Source of the DNA: an uncultured Eggerthella sp.
GTDB taxonomy: Bacteria > Actinomycetota > Coriobacteriia > Coriobacteriales > Eggerthellaceae
Direction of reading: 5' to 3'
DNA: 31,128 nucleotides
Assembly: GCA_900542525.1 (NCBI GenBank)
Contig: UQNZ01000014.1
Location: forward strand, 1-31,128
Positions 1 through 7,039 of this stretch are shown here, one piece after another. The position numbers were made by a program, and so were the translations under genes. Under the pieces are notes generated by a model. That model ran no database searches, was not told where the DNA came from, and was given only the letters and a program-made list of their open reading frames with translations. Every line of letters starts with the position of its first letter. Positions within the stretch are counted from its first letter, which is position 1.

Positions 1-1033
1 GGCCCGAAAGCGGGTCGCGGATCGCGCCGCCCACGCAGGTTGCCGCGCCGCCGAAGGGCTCGATCTCCGTGGGGTGATTGTGCGTTTCATTCTTAAAGAG
101 GTAGAGCCAATCCTGCTCTTCGCCGTCCACATCTACCTTCACCTTCACGGTGCAGGCGTTAATCTCCTCGGATTCATCGAGGTTCGTGAGGATGCCCTTG
201 CTCTTGAGCCATTTCGCGCCGATCGTGCCCATGTCCATGAGTGAAACCGGCTTCGCATCACGGTCGAGATCGGTGCGCATGCGCATATATTGGTCGAACG
301 CCGCGCGCACCTTTTCGTCGTCAATCTGCATGTTCTCGAGCTCGGTCTCGAACGTGGTGTGGCGGCAGTGATCGGACCAGTAGGTATCGATCATCTTGAT
401 CTCAGTGATGGTGGGATTGCGCTTCTCGCTCGCGAAATACTGCTGGCAGAATTGGATGTCGGCCAGGTCCATGGCTAGACCGCGTTCGGCGATGAATGCT
501 TCGAGGCCTGCAGCATCGAGGTCGATGAAACCTTCGACCACCTCGACCGGATCGGGCGTAGGGAATTCCATCTTTAGCGTTGCATGCGGTTCGAGCGTTG
601 CTTCGCGCGCTTCCACCGGGTTGATGACGTAGTGCTTGATGGCATCCACGTCTTCGCTGGTCAGATCGCCCTCGAGGAAATAGATCTTCGCGCTACGCAC
701 CTCGGGGCGTTCACCCTGGCTGATGAGCTGGATGCACTCGCTTGCCGAATCGGCGCGCTGGTCGAACTGGCCGGGGAGGAATTCGACGCCGAAGACCGTG
801 GCGCTGCCGTCTTCAGGGAGCTCGGCGTAGATGGTGTCGGATTGCGGCTCGCTGAACACCGTGGGGGTGCAGGTTACGAAGAGCTCTTCGGTGATGCCTT
901 CCACGTCGTAGCGATTGAGCAAGCGCAGGTTCTCCAGTCGCTCGATGCCGAGGATCGTGCGCAGCTCGTGCAGCAGCTGCTGCGCTTCGACATCGAATCC
1001 GGGCTTCTTTTCAACATAGATACGTGAAACCAT
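1..1033 (-). CDS. purL: Phosphoribosylformylglycinamidine synthase, N-terminal part (partial)
   Basis: This gene makes the ATP- and glutamine-dependent enzyme that converts FGAR to FGAM in purine synthesis, in the cytoplasm. The reading frame opens at the ATG complementary to 1031-1033 and stays open to the window edge, giving 344 codons without a stop, so the 3' part is missing. The visible protein carries the FGAM-synthase linker signature SDHCRHTTF, followed by KNETHNHPTEIEPFGGAATC, the start of the ATP-binding synthetase domain. The long N-terminal region before SDHCRHTTF indicates the large single-polypeptide form (about 1,200 residues) rather than small PurL with PurQ and PurS. A Shine-Dalgarno sequence, AGAGG, lies five to six bases before the start. 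No clear promoter or purine riboswitch was recognised upstream. Identification is very secure; completeness cannot be judged here. Confidence 0.96.
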   Translation of the reverse strand, partial: MVSRIYVEKKPGFDVEAQQLLHELRTILGIERLENLRLLNRYDVEGITEELFVTCTPTVFSEPQSDTIYAELPEDGSATVFGVEFLPGQFDQRADSASECIQLISQGERPEVRSAKIYFLEGDLTSEDVDAIKHYVINPVEAREATLEPHATLKMEFPTPDPVEVVEGFIDLDAAGLEAFIAERGLAMDLADIQFCQQYFASEKRNPTITEIKMIDTYWSDHCRHTTFETELENMQIDDEKVRAAFDQYMRMRTDLDRDAKPVSLMDMGTIGAKWLKSKGILTNLDESEEINACTVKVKVDVDGEEQDWLYLFKNETHNHPTEIEPFGGAATCVGGAIRDPLSG

Positions 1034-1199
1034 GGGTTCCTCTTTCTTGGAGTTTATCGTGAAAGCGCTTGTTACGCGCTGCTTCTATGATAAGGCCTAA
1101 CAGAGACCTTGCGCACGAGAACCCACGTTATTCGTACAAGAAGCAACGCAGCTCGATCAGCGCCGAGCACGAGACACGAGGTTCCCCGCTTCCCTGTTC

Positions 1200-1223
1200 G
1201 CGAATCAGCGCATGCTGATTCGC
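1200..1223. repeat. 10-bp hairpin in the purL-thrH gap
   Basis: GCGAATCAGC (1200-1209) and GCTGATTCGC (1214-1223) are perfect reverse complements around a four-base loop. A T-rich stretch (GGGTTTTATT) begins about 20 bases downstream on the plus strand. That is too far away for a standard intrinsic terminator, so the hairpin could be an operator or part of a leader. Its role is unknown. Confidence 0.5.
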
Positions 1224-1320
1224 TCATGCGTCGCTGCTTTGCTCGGGTTTTATTAAAAATGAATTTAGCCGGCAAAGAGTCACCTCGTTGCCTCACCCTC
1301 TCCGCTGATCGAACCTTGAC

Positions 1321-1458
1321 CTGTTAGCTTATAGGGTCTGGCCGGAGGGGAAGGTATGGACCGCTTGCGCAGCCGCGGTTGGTATCTGCAACGTTAACAG
1401 TAAGCGAGCAGCTGTAGGGCCATGCCTTCGCCGGAGGTCGGGCACTATAAGCTAACAG
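1321..1458 (+). ncRNA. Candidate rod-shaped structured RNA (6S-like?)
   Basis: Arms of 14 bp match perfectly as reverse complements: CTGTTAGCTTATAG at 1321-1334 and CTATAAGCTAACAG at 1445-1458. Complementarity continues inward: 1336-1343 with 1436-1443 (8 pairs), a symmetric GGA/GGA loop, 1347-1348 with 1431-1432, 1350-1359 with 1420-1429 (10 pairs), then 1363-1368 with 1404-1409. Five inner pairs are G-U when read on the plus strand. These become A-C mismatches on the other strand, so the plus strand is the likely RNA. A hairpin follows at 1470-1499. A long rod with an internal bubble recalls 6S RNA, and CCGCGGTTGGT (1373-1383) resembles a segment of E. coli 6S as I remember it. A small transposon-like element with terminal inverted repeats is the alternative, but I see no target-site duplication. 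Confidence 0.5.
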
Positions 1459-1469
1459 GCATGATTCGA

Positions 1470-1499
1470 GCAACACTTTTCCTTTAGCCTAAGTGTTGC
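1470..1499 (+). terminator. Hairpin downstream of the candidate RNA
   Basis: GCAACACTT (1470-1478) pairs with AAGTGTTGC (1491-1499) around a 12-base loop. It begins 12 bases after the rod-like element and could end its transcript. The T-run (GCGTTTTG) comes only some 12 bases later, so this is a weak terminator by rule. Confidence 0.4.
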
Positions 1500-1589
1500 G
1501 GGTTGCGCGGGCGTTTTGTGGTTTCATAGGGAGCAGTGAATCGCGCGCATTTCGACGCGCCAAGCTCGCACGATGAAAGGACCTTTCTC

Positions 1590-2195
1590 ATGTACGTGAC
1601 CTGCCTCGATATGGAAGGTGTATTGGTTCCCGAAATTTGGATCGCGTTCGCAGAGGCGAGCGGCATCCCCGAGCTCAAGCGCACAACGCGCGACGAACCC
1701 GATTACGACAAGCTCATGAACTGGCGTCTGGGCATCCTGCGCGAGCACGGCCTCGGCCTCAAGGAGATCCAGGAGACCATCGCTACTATCGATCCGCTGC
1801 CGGGTGCGAAGGAGTTCCTCGACGAGCTGCGCGACTGCGGACAGGTCATCGTAATCTCCGACACCTTCACGCAATTCGCCAAGCCACTCATGGAGAAGCT
1901 CGGCATGCCCACGCTGTTCTGCAACGAGCTCGTAGTTGCGCCTGATGGAGAGATCACCGGGTTCAAGATGCGCTGTGATCAGTCGAAGCTCACCACCGTG
2001 AAAGCGCTGCAGAGCTGCGGGTTCGACACCATCGCCGTGGGCGACAGCCATAACGACCTGGGCATGATCCGCGCGAGCAAGGATGGTTTCTTGTTCCGCA
2101 GCACCGACGCGATCATCGCCGAGAACCCGGACCTGCAGGCGTTTGAGGAGTTCGACGATCTGCTAGCAGCAATCAAAGGCGCACTAGAGGCGTAA
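1590..2195 (+). CDS. thrH: Phosphoserine phosphatase / homoserine phosphotransferase, ThrH family
   Basis: This 201-residue cytoplasmic protein belongs to the HAD superfamily. ThrH enzymes dephosphorylate phosphoserine and can transfer its phosphate to homoserine, linking serine and threonine synthesis. Visible motifs are the nucleophile loop CLDMEGVLVPE near the N terminus, the typical PDYDKLM and IATIDPLPGA segments, motif II ISDTF, and the acidic motif GDSHNDLGM near residue 150. The start chosen is ATG at 1590, which has AAAGGA eight bases upstream and puts the first Asp where the family has it. An in-frame ATG at 1536 would add 18 poorly family-like residues. The length matches the roughly 200-residue family. 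The gene is followed by a strong terminator at 2271-2304. Confidence 0.93.
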   Translation: MYVTCLDMEGVLVPEIWIAFAEASGIPELKRTTRDEPDYDKLMNWRLGILREHGLGLKEIQETIATIDPLPGAKEFLDELRDCGQVIVISDTFTQFAKPLMEKLGMPTLFCNELVVAPDGEITGFKMRCDQSKLTTVKALQSCGFDTIAVGDSHNDLGMIRASKDGFLFRSTDAIIAENPDLQAFEEFDDLLAAIKGALEA

Positions 2196-2270
2196 TTCTC
2201 TCGGCCTTCAGGAAGTCGATCTTTACCGATCTTCGCACATGATATCTGGTTGCCCGAGCAGCCTTTCTTT

Positions 2271-2304
2271 ATGACGAGATACCTAGTATCTCGTCATTTG
2301 TTTT
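2271..2304 (+). terminator. Intrinsic terminator after thrH
   Basis: ATGACGAGATAC (2271-2282) and GTATCTCGTCAT (2286-2297) form a perfect 12-bp stem with a three-base loop (CTA), followed by TTGTTTT. This is a standard rho-independent terminator. Confidence 0.85.
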
Positions 2305-2359
2305 GCTGAGACAGGCGGAACCTTATCATCCAATATGATGAGATTTTCCTCACAACCCA

Positions 2360-2390
2360 TTGACCTCGTAGTAGGTGCGGGGTTTACACT
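2360..2390 (+). promoter_or_regulatory. Promoter with 19-bp spacer, MerR-type
   Basis: TTGACC (2360-2365) and TACACT (2385-2390) are separated by exactly 19 bp. Promoters activated by MerR-family proteins characteristically have 19- or 20-bp spacers. The spacer carries an imperfect inverted repeat, ACCTC near its left end and GGGGT near its right end. It sits just upstream of a MerR-family gene, so autoregulation is likely. Confidence 0.65.
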
Positions 2391-2411
2391 TCCGTTTAAG
2401 GATGTGATGAA

Positions 2412-3620
2412 ATGGCTGGTTACCGAAGAATCAAGAACGCTGTCGCAGCCGAAGACGGCGAGGCGAGCATCATCATCGCGCAAGAGGGACTGAAGGTCCC
2501 TTCGGCGAATGCGAAACTTGCGGCCGAGTCGAGCGCGAAGCGCGCGGATGGTCGTAACGCCCGGCTGGCCCCCAATAAAGAGGGGAAACTCATGGCTGGA
2601 CAGGTCACGAAGCTGACCGGCGTGCCTGCATCGAAGTTACGCCATTACGAAGGGATGGGCCTGCTCACTCCCGAATGCACTGGCATAGGCGTGTCGAACA
2701 ACCGCAGGCTCTATGGGGTTCAAGACCTCGAACGACTCCAGGCGGTCTTAACGCTTGCTGAATATGAATTCGGTCTGAGCGAGATCAAGCAGATCCTTGA
2801 TGATGAGAGCATCGATCTCTACGGAGCGATCGCGCGCAAACTTGAAGAGCTGAAGCGCAAGGAAGCTCGGTTGCGAGCACTCATCCTGTTCGCGAAGTTC
2901 GTCGACATGACCGACGATGCCGATCTGATCCAGGGGCTGGCATGCGGACCTGCTAGCCTTGATGGCTTCGCCGATCTCGCGCGGACATTGCCCGCTTACG
3001 AGCAAGCGATGCAGCGCCTTGATGCGTACAGCGAAGAAGAGGCGGCACTCGCGCTCAAGCGTGTGGCTGCGGTGATCGATGCGCTCGTGTTGCTTGATGA
3101 AGTTGAGGGGTTCGCAGGCGTTAAAGCGGCGGTGGATGCGTTCTTCAGTTGGTGGAGCGAGTTCGTCGCGCCCGCTGAAGAGCTTGGCTACCTGGGATTT
3201 TGGGCGATCTTCGAGGACCACAGCCTCGTTGCGGAATATGTCGAGACCATCGGTAGAGCGGGTGATGCCGCAACGCTGCAGATGCTCGCGTTCTTCGTTA
3301 TGCTGGCGCGCTTCATGAAAGCGAACGATGTGCTGATCTGCGAGATCGCGCAACTGGCCGATAGCGATGTTGTTGCCGCGATCGACCTGGCGTACGACCT
3401 GATCGCAGCTGCGGGGATCGCCTGGCTTGGCACGAAAGGGGCACGCGAGGTGCCGAGCGATGCACTTGCGGCGCTGTGCTTCTCGCTGCTCGTTTTCGCC
3501 GACCGAGCTCTTGAAGATGAGTGGCTTCGCGCGTACCTCGGACTTGAGGGAACAATCTCGTGCGATAGCGAAACTCTTGCGAGCACGCTCAGGGTGATCG
3601 ACGTGATGTGCGGCGAATGA
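2412..3620 (+). CDS. MerR-family transcriptional regulator with large C-terminal domain
   Basis: The protein has up to 402 residues. A MerR winged-helix DNA-binding region spans about residues 62-130, with the VTKLTGVPASKLRHYEGMGLL and NNRRLYGVQDLERLQ type segments, followed by a coiled-coil-like stretch (ARKLEELKRKEARLRAL). The roughly 240-residue C-terminal half is helical, Ala- and Leu-rich and unrecognised; it may be an effector-binding domain. Two starts are possible. ATG 2412 has AAGGA nine bases upstream and lies just after the predicted transcription start. ATG 2592 has a stronger AAAGAGGGG and would give the usual MerR N terminus (MAGQVTKLTG). The extra 60 residues are low in hydrophobic content and look disordered. 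The effector cannot be deduced, and no regulated transporter is adjacent. Confidence 0.82.
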   Translation: MAGYRRIKNAVAAEDGEASIIIAQEGLKVPSANAKLAAESSAKRADGRNARLAPNKEGKLMAGQVTKLTGVPASKLRHYEGMGLLTPECTGIGVSNNRRLYGVQDLERLQAVLTLAEYEFGLSEIKQILDDESIDLYGAIARKLEELKRKEARLRALILFAKFVDMTDDADLIQGLACGPASLDGFADLARTLPAYEQAMQRLDAYSEEEAALALKRVAAVIDALVLLDEVEGFAGVKAAVDAFFSWWSEFVAPAEELGYLGFWAIFEDHSLVAEYVETIGRAGDAATLQMLAFFVMLARFMKANDVLICEIAQLADSDVVAAIDLAYDLIAAAGIAWLGTKGAREVPSDALAALCFSLLVFADRALEDEWLRAYLGLEGTISCDSETLASTLRVIDVMCGE

Positions 3621-3673
3621 TGAGCGGAGCAAGAACGTAGGTTCGGGAAAGCTGGAAGTAGCTAGAGCAATAG

Positions 3674-3889
3674 CTAGAACGTAAGGAGATCGCGCACTTG
3701 GGTGCCGAGCGCATCGGCGATGCGCGCGAGGTCATCGATGCCAACACCCACGTGGCCCTTCTCGATGCGCCAAATGTGCGACTTGCTGGAGCCGACCATC
3801 TTGGCAAGGCGGTCTTGCGAAAGCCCCTGGCTTTCCCTTCGCTGCCTGATCGCTTCTCCGAGCGCGCGTCTTTTCTGGTCGATGTTCAT
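3674..3889 (-). CDS. Small XRE/Cro-type HTH regulator
   Basis: This 71-residue protein consists almost entirely of one Cro/C1-type helix-turn-helix domain: LGEAIRQRRESQGLSQDRLA, then MVGSSKSHIWRIEKGHVGVGIDDL and a closing helix. It should bind DNA as a dimer. It is divergent from the SPFH/zinc-ribbon genes beginning at 3980. A short inverted repeat at 3897-3916 in the shared upstream region could be its operator. The most economical reading is a local repressor of its own gene and of the divergent genes (inference). The Shine-Dalgarno sequence is weak (GTAGGC just upstream). Confidence 0.85.
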   Translation of the reverse strand: MNIDQKRRALGEAIRQRRESQGLSQDRLAKMVGSSKSHIWRIEKGHVGVGIDDLARIADALGTQVRDLLTF

Positions 3890-3896
3890 GCCTACA

Positions 3897-3916
3897 GGAT
3901 ATGTGTTAGACTATCC
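3897..3916. promoter_or_regulatory. Candidate operator between XRE gene and zinc-ribbon gene
   Basis: GGATA (3897-3901) and TATCC (3912-3916) are inverted around 10 bp. The dyad starts eight bases upstream of the XRE start codon on the minus strand, so occupancy would block that gene's transcription or initiation. The short half-sites make chance possible. Confidence 0.35.
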
Positions 3917-3979
3917 GCGGTGGCTTCATATATGGTGCCATTCATTCGAGAATACAAAGATGGGAAAAGGGTTTACAAG

Positions 3980-4630
3980 ATGACGAAAATCAATCTTCAG
4001 CCCAATGAGGCGATCATTCTTCGCGATTCAGAGATGAAGCATGATCGCGGTGGAAGATTCGACTCAGAGCTTGATGAGCTCGTTCTCACCAATCAAGCCT
4101 TGATCGTTGTTCACAAAAACATCTTTGGAAACGTTAAAGACATTCAGCGATATGCGCTTGACCAGGTAACCATTGCAAACAATTCGCCCCAGGTCGTTAT
4201 TGGCATGTCACAAAACAATGAGCGGCAGCTTCATGTGTATTTTCGTCATGGAATCGAGGCCTTTACGCTCGGCGATGCTGATGAAGACTCTGATGCTGGC
4301 ATCCTTGAGTTTTTGCTCACTCCCATGGCCGATAAGGAAAATCGCAACCTCCACAACTGGCGAAGTGCTATATCGCAAGCAGTTCTTGCGCTCCCACATA
4401 ATGCGCAAATTGGAGTATCACAAGCGCAACAAACACCCGCACCAGTTCAGGCTCCTGCCTCGTCAACAGCTCCAACTCCAACGCCAACAGCCGCTCCCGC
4501 CCCTGCTGTAGTTGCTTCAGCACCTACCACCCATACCACGAAAAAGTGCATCGGCTGCATGGCTCCTCTTTCGGGTATTCAGGGGCAAAAGGTGATTTGC
4601 AAATATTGCGACACTGAACAGGCTCTTTAG
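3980..4630 (+). CDS. PH-like domain protein with C-terminal zinc ribbon
   Basis: This 216-residue protein has no signal peptide or membrane segment. Residues about 1-140 look like a beta-rich bacterial PH-like domain (NEAIILRDSEMKH, ELVLTNQALIVVHKN, then HVYFRHGIEAFTLG). A Pro/Ala/Thr-rich linker follows, and from residue 190 there is a zinc ribbon with two CxxC pairs (CIGC and CKYC). The start at 3980 is chosen because AAAAGG lies nine bases upstream and the family-like sequence begins there. The frame is open further upstream, but across the XRE gene on the other strand. The next gene starts 11 bp after its stop, so the two are probably co-transcribed. Such proteins often sit next to SPFH genes; the function is unknown. 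The DNA is AT-richer than the flanks. Confidence 0.75.
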   Translation: MTKINLQPNEAIILRDSEMKHDRGGRFDSELDELVLTNQALIVVHKNIFGNVKDIQRYALDQVTIANNSPQVVIGMSQNNERQLHVYFRHGIEAFTLGDADEDSDAGILEFLLTPMADKENRNLHNWRSAISQAVLALPHNAQIGVSQAQQTPAPVQAPASSTAPTPTPTAAPAPAVVASAPTTHTTKKCIGCMAPLSGIQGQKVICKYCDTEQAL

Positions 4631-4641
4631 GAAGGCGACCC

Positions 4642-5757
4642 ATGGGAATTCTTAAAGCAGTTACGGATTCTGTTAGCGGCACCTTAGCCGACCAATGGAA
4701 AGACATCTATACCGCGCGTCCCTTCAATGAGCATGACGCTATCGTTCCAGGAACACTCAAGAATACCAACCGAGGACGAGGCGCAAATCTTTACAGCTCC
4801 GATGGCGTCATTACGAATGGTTCACGCATTTTCGTACCTGAAAATACTGCTGCCTATGTGTTCAGCCAAGCTGGTATCGAAACCATCGTTACTGAATCAG
4901 GAAATTATGTTTACGAAAGTGGCGAAGAGAGCGTTTTTCATGATGGTATTGGATCGATCATCAACCAGGTAATCGATCGTGTTGCCTATGGCGGCGAGCC
5001 TGTTACTGAGAAGCGAATCGCTTTTGTCAACCTGCGAGAGATCAGACATATCCCTTTTGGGACTCGTGGACCTCAGGTCTATAACGATCTGTACTACAAG
5101 TGCGATCTGGAGGTTTATTCGCACGGACTCTTCTCGATCAAGATCACGGATCCTACTATTTTTCTTCGCAATTTCGTTCCTGCAAATGTGTTCAATTATT
5201 CGTTCGATTATCCCGCTGCTCGCAAACAGATCATCGCAGAGTTCCTCCAGTCGTTCATCGTTGCACTCAATTCGCTCTCAAACACCTATCGAATCTCGCA
5301 ACTGCCTGCACAAGCGAGCGAAATAGCTAAGCGGGTTGCCGCAGATAGTGAAAACGCTGGAAGCTGGCCTGAACGCTACGGATTCAAAGTAGTGAAAGTT
5401 GCTATCGAGAATATTGAGTTCTCTGCTGACTCGCGCGAACTGGTTCGCAAGTTCTCCGAAAACCGCATGAATATGCAGGCTTACGAAGAGTCATCTCAGC
5501 GAGCCTCGAATATTGCCGCTCAACAAAAGATCGCGCAAGGCATTCAGGATAACGGCCTTGGCGATGGTGGCGGGATGCTCTTCGGCATGAATCTTGCGCG
5601 GGGAATGACGCCACGAGGAGAAGGGGTAACAGGCGGATCTGTCCTCCCTCTCGATGAGCAAATCGAAGCAGTGAAGCAGCTCAAGGAGTTGCTTGACGAA
5701 GGCGTGCTCTCGCAAGAGGAATTCGATGCCAAGAAAAAGGAAATCATGGGGCTTTGA
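4642..5757 (+). CDS. SPFH-domain protein with C-terminal SHOCT domain (YdjI-like)
   Basis: This 371-residue protein has no transmembrane segment. Residues about 20-290 match the SPFH-like family called 'virion core protein' or YdjI-like, with the family's N-terminal pattern (VFSQAGIETIVTESGNYVYESG) and a long helical stalk after VVKVAIENIEF. A Gly-rich stretch follows, and residues about 337-371 form a SHOCT domain (LKELLDEGVLSQEEFDAKKKEI). SPFH proteins oligomerise on or near membranes, and SHOCT is a short oligomerisation or recruitment module; the specific role is unknown. The gene lies between two zinc-ribbon genes, 11 bp after the first and 31 bp before the second, which suggests a single operon and a shared assembly. 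Confidence 0.88.
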   Translation: MGILKAVTDSVSGTLADQWKDIYTARPFNEHDAIVPGTLKNTNRGRGANLYSSDGVITNGSRIFVPENTAAYVFSQAGIETIVTESGNYVYESGEESVFHDGIGSIINQVIDRVAYGGEPVTEKRIAFVNLREIRHIPFGTRGPQVYNDLYYKCDLEVYSHGLFSIKITDPTIFLRNFVPANVFNYSFDYPAARKQIIAEFLQSFIVALNSLSNTYRISQLPAQASEIAKRVAADSENAGSWPERYGFKVVKVAIENIEFSADSRELVRKFSENRMNMQAYEESSQRASNIAAQQKIAQGIQDNGLGDGGGMLFGMNLARGMTPRGEGVTGGSVLPLDEQIEAVKQLKELLDEGVLSQEEFDAKKKEIMGL

Positions 5758-5788
5758 TCAGTTCCATTGAGATTAGAAGGAGTTATTT

Positions 5789-6961
5789 ATGAAAGCATGC
5801 AAGACTTGTGGTACAGAAGTACCCGACAACGCAACCAGTTGCCCCACTTGCGGTGGTCCAGTTGGCGATCCTGTTGTCGCTGCTGATGGCACGCAGCCAA
5901 CGCCTCAGCCCTCCCCCGCTGAACCACCAAAGAAGAAACATACGGGACTTAAAGTTATTGCGATCATCGCAGGAATCATCGTTGCGATCTTCATCATTGC
6001 ATCGTGCAACAGTGCATGCAGTCAGCAGGCCGATTCCACCAAGGAAGATTGGCCTACCGGACCGCTTGCGCAGATGATCCCGAGTATGGATCGGAAATGC
6101 GCATATGTATCAGAAAGCACAGATTACTTGGATATTCGCGTTTCTGACAGAATCACAAAAAGCGACTATGATTCTTACGTTGCAGAATGCAAAGAGTGGG
6201 GTTTCACGATTGATCCCGAAGAAAGCGCCGATAATTATCGGGCTTATAACGCTAAGGGATACCAGGTAAATGTATCCTTTAGTAATTACAGCAAAGAAAT
6301 GAATATCTATTTATATGCTCCAAAAGCAGACGGAGACCTGATTTGGCCAACAGTTGGTCTCGCAACCAAAATACCCAATCCAAATAAAACTAAAGGCAAT
6401 ATTTCCACCGATTCCTCGAGTAATTTTAGTGTGTATGTTGGCGAGATGAGCAAGGATGAATATAACGCATATATCGATAAATGTGTTGCAGCGGGCTTTG
6501 ATGTTGATTATGACAAATATGAAAAATCATATTCTGCGAAAAATGCACAGGGATTCTCGCTGAGGGTGGAATATAAAGGCTTCAATACGGTCTATATTTC
6601 CGTTAAAGCACCAGAGGATAATAGTGCATCTTCCAGCTCCTCTTCTAGCAGTACTACGGGCTCCTCAGCCACGTCGAGCTCAAGCAGCAGTTCAACAAGC
6701 CCTAGTGCCGACTTCAAGAAGACCATGGATGACTACGAGAAATTCGTTGACAGCTATATTGCCTTCATGAAGAAATATAACTCTTCAAGCAATCAGGCTA
6801 GTCTGGCAGCTGATTATGCGAAGTATATCTCTGACTACGCAGACCTAGCAGCAGATATCGAAGCGATCGACGAAGATAGTTTGAGCGCAGCAGACCTCAA
6901 ATACTATACCGACGTTACGACACGAGTGAGCAAAAAGCTCATTGACGCATCACTTGAATAG
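5789..6961 (+). CDS. Zinc-ribbon, single-pass membrane protein with two repeated extracytoplasmic domains
   Basis: This protein has 390 residues. An N-terminal zinc ribbon (Cys 4, 7, 18, 21) is followed by a Pro-rich linker and one membrane helix at about 53-73. Two copies of the same roughly 90-residue domain come next, each opening WPT (about 88 and 186) and containing a Tyr-rich YxxYxxxC..GF pattern; from memory I believe this is the DUF6591 type. A Ser-rich linker spans about 276-305, and a helical C-terminal domain closes the protein. The topology is presumably ribbon inside and repeats outside. The Shine-Dalgarno GAAGGAG lies six bases before the ATG. The gene is the third of a likely operon with the PH/zinc-ribbon and SPFH-SHOCT genes and ends at a strong terminator. 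Function is unknown; a membrane-stress or envelope role is a guess. Confidence 0.82.
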   Translation: MKACKTCGTEVPDNATSCPTCGGPVGDPVVAADGTQPTPQPSPAEPPKKKHTGLKVIAIIAGIIVAIFIIASCNSACSQQADSTKEDWPTGPLAQMIPSMDRKCAYVSESTDYLDIRVSDRITKSDYDSYVAECKEWGFTIDPEESADNYRAYNAKGYQVNVSFSNYSKEMNIYLYAPKADGDLIWPTVGLATKIPNPNKTKGNISTDSSSNFSVYVGEMSKDEYNAYIDKCVAAGFDVDYDKYEKSYSAKNAQGFSLRVEYKGFNTVYISVKAPEDNSASSSSSSSSTTGSSATSSSSSSSTSPSADFKKTMDDYEKFVDSYIAFMKKYNSSSNQASLAADYAKYISDYADLAADIEAIDEDSLSAADLKYYTDVTTRVSKKLIDASLE

Positions 6962-6987
6962 CTCGTCATTGAGATAGCAATTAATAA

Positions 6988-7017
6988 AAGAGGGGGCAGC
7001 AACCGCTGCCCCCTCTT
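6988..7017. terminator. Bidirectional intrinsic terminator
   Basis: AAGAGGGGGCAGC (6988-7000) and GCTGCCCCCTCTT (7005-7017) form a perfect 13-bp stem with loop AACC. It lies between convergent genes (stop at 6961 on plus, stop at 7040 on minus). There is an A-rich flank on the left and a T-rich flank on the right, so it can serve both strands. Confidence 0.85.
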
Positions 7018-7039
7018 ATTATCTAATGAATGCAATTGG

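Larger units (their letters stand above)
1034..1589. other. Gene-free stretch between purL and thrH
   Basis: This 556-bp region separates the divergent purL and thrH genes. No open frame in it has both a plausible start and protein-like composition. It holds a 10-bp hairpin (1200-1209 with 1214-1223, loop GCAT), the long rod-like repeat at 1321-1458, and a second hairpin at 1470-1499. The sequence around 1089-1103 (GATAAGGCCTAACAG) resembles the rod's 3' arm, apart from a two-base insertion. The region must also hold the purL and thrH promoters, but neither is obvious by eye. Confidence 0.7.

Noticed and set aside
1034..1120. Purine riboswitch upstream of purL
   Set aside because: None of the conserved junction sequences of the purine aptamer could be found on the minus strand.
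1321..1458. MITE or small transposon with 14-bp terminal inverted repeats
   Set aside because: No target-site duplication flanks it, and pairing continues deep inside with strand-specific G-U pairs, which favours a structured RNA. It remains the main alternative.
3698..3979. Upstream extension of the PH/zinc-ribbon gene to 3698
   Set aside because: The extension is antisense to the XRE gene and has no family-like content. A ribosome site is present before ATG 3980.
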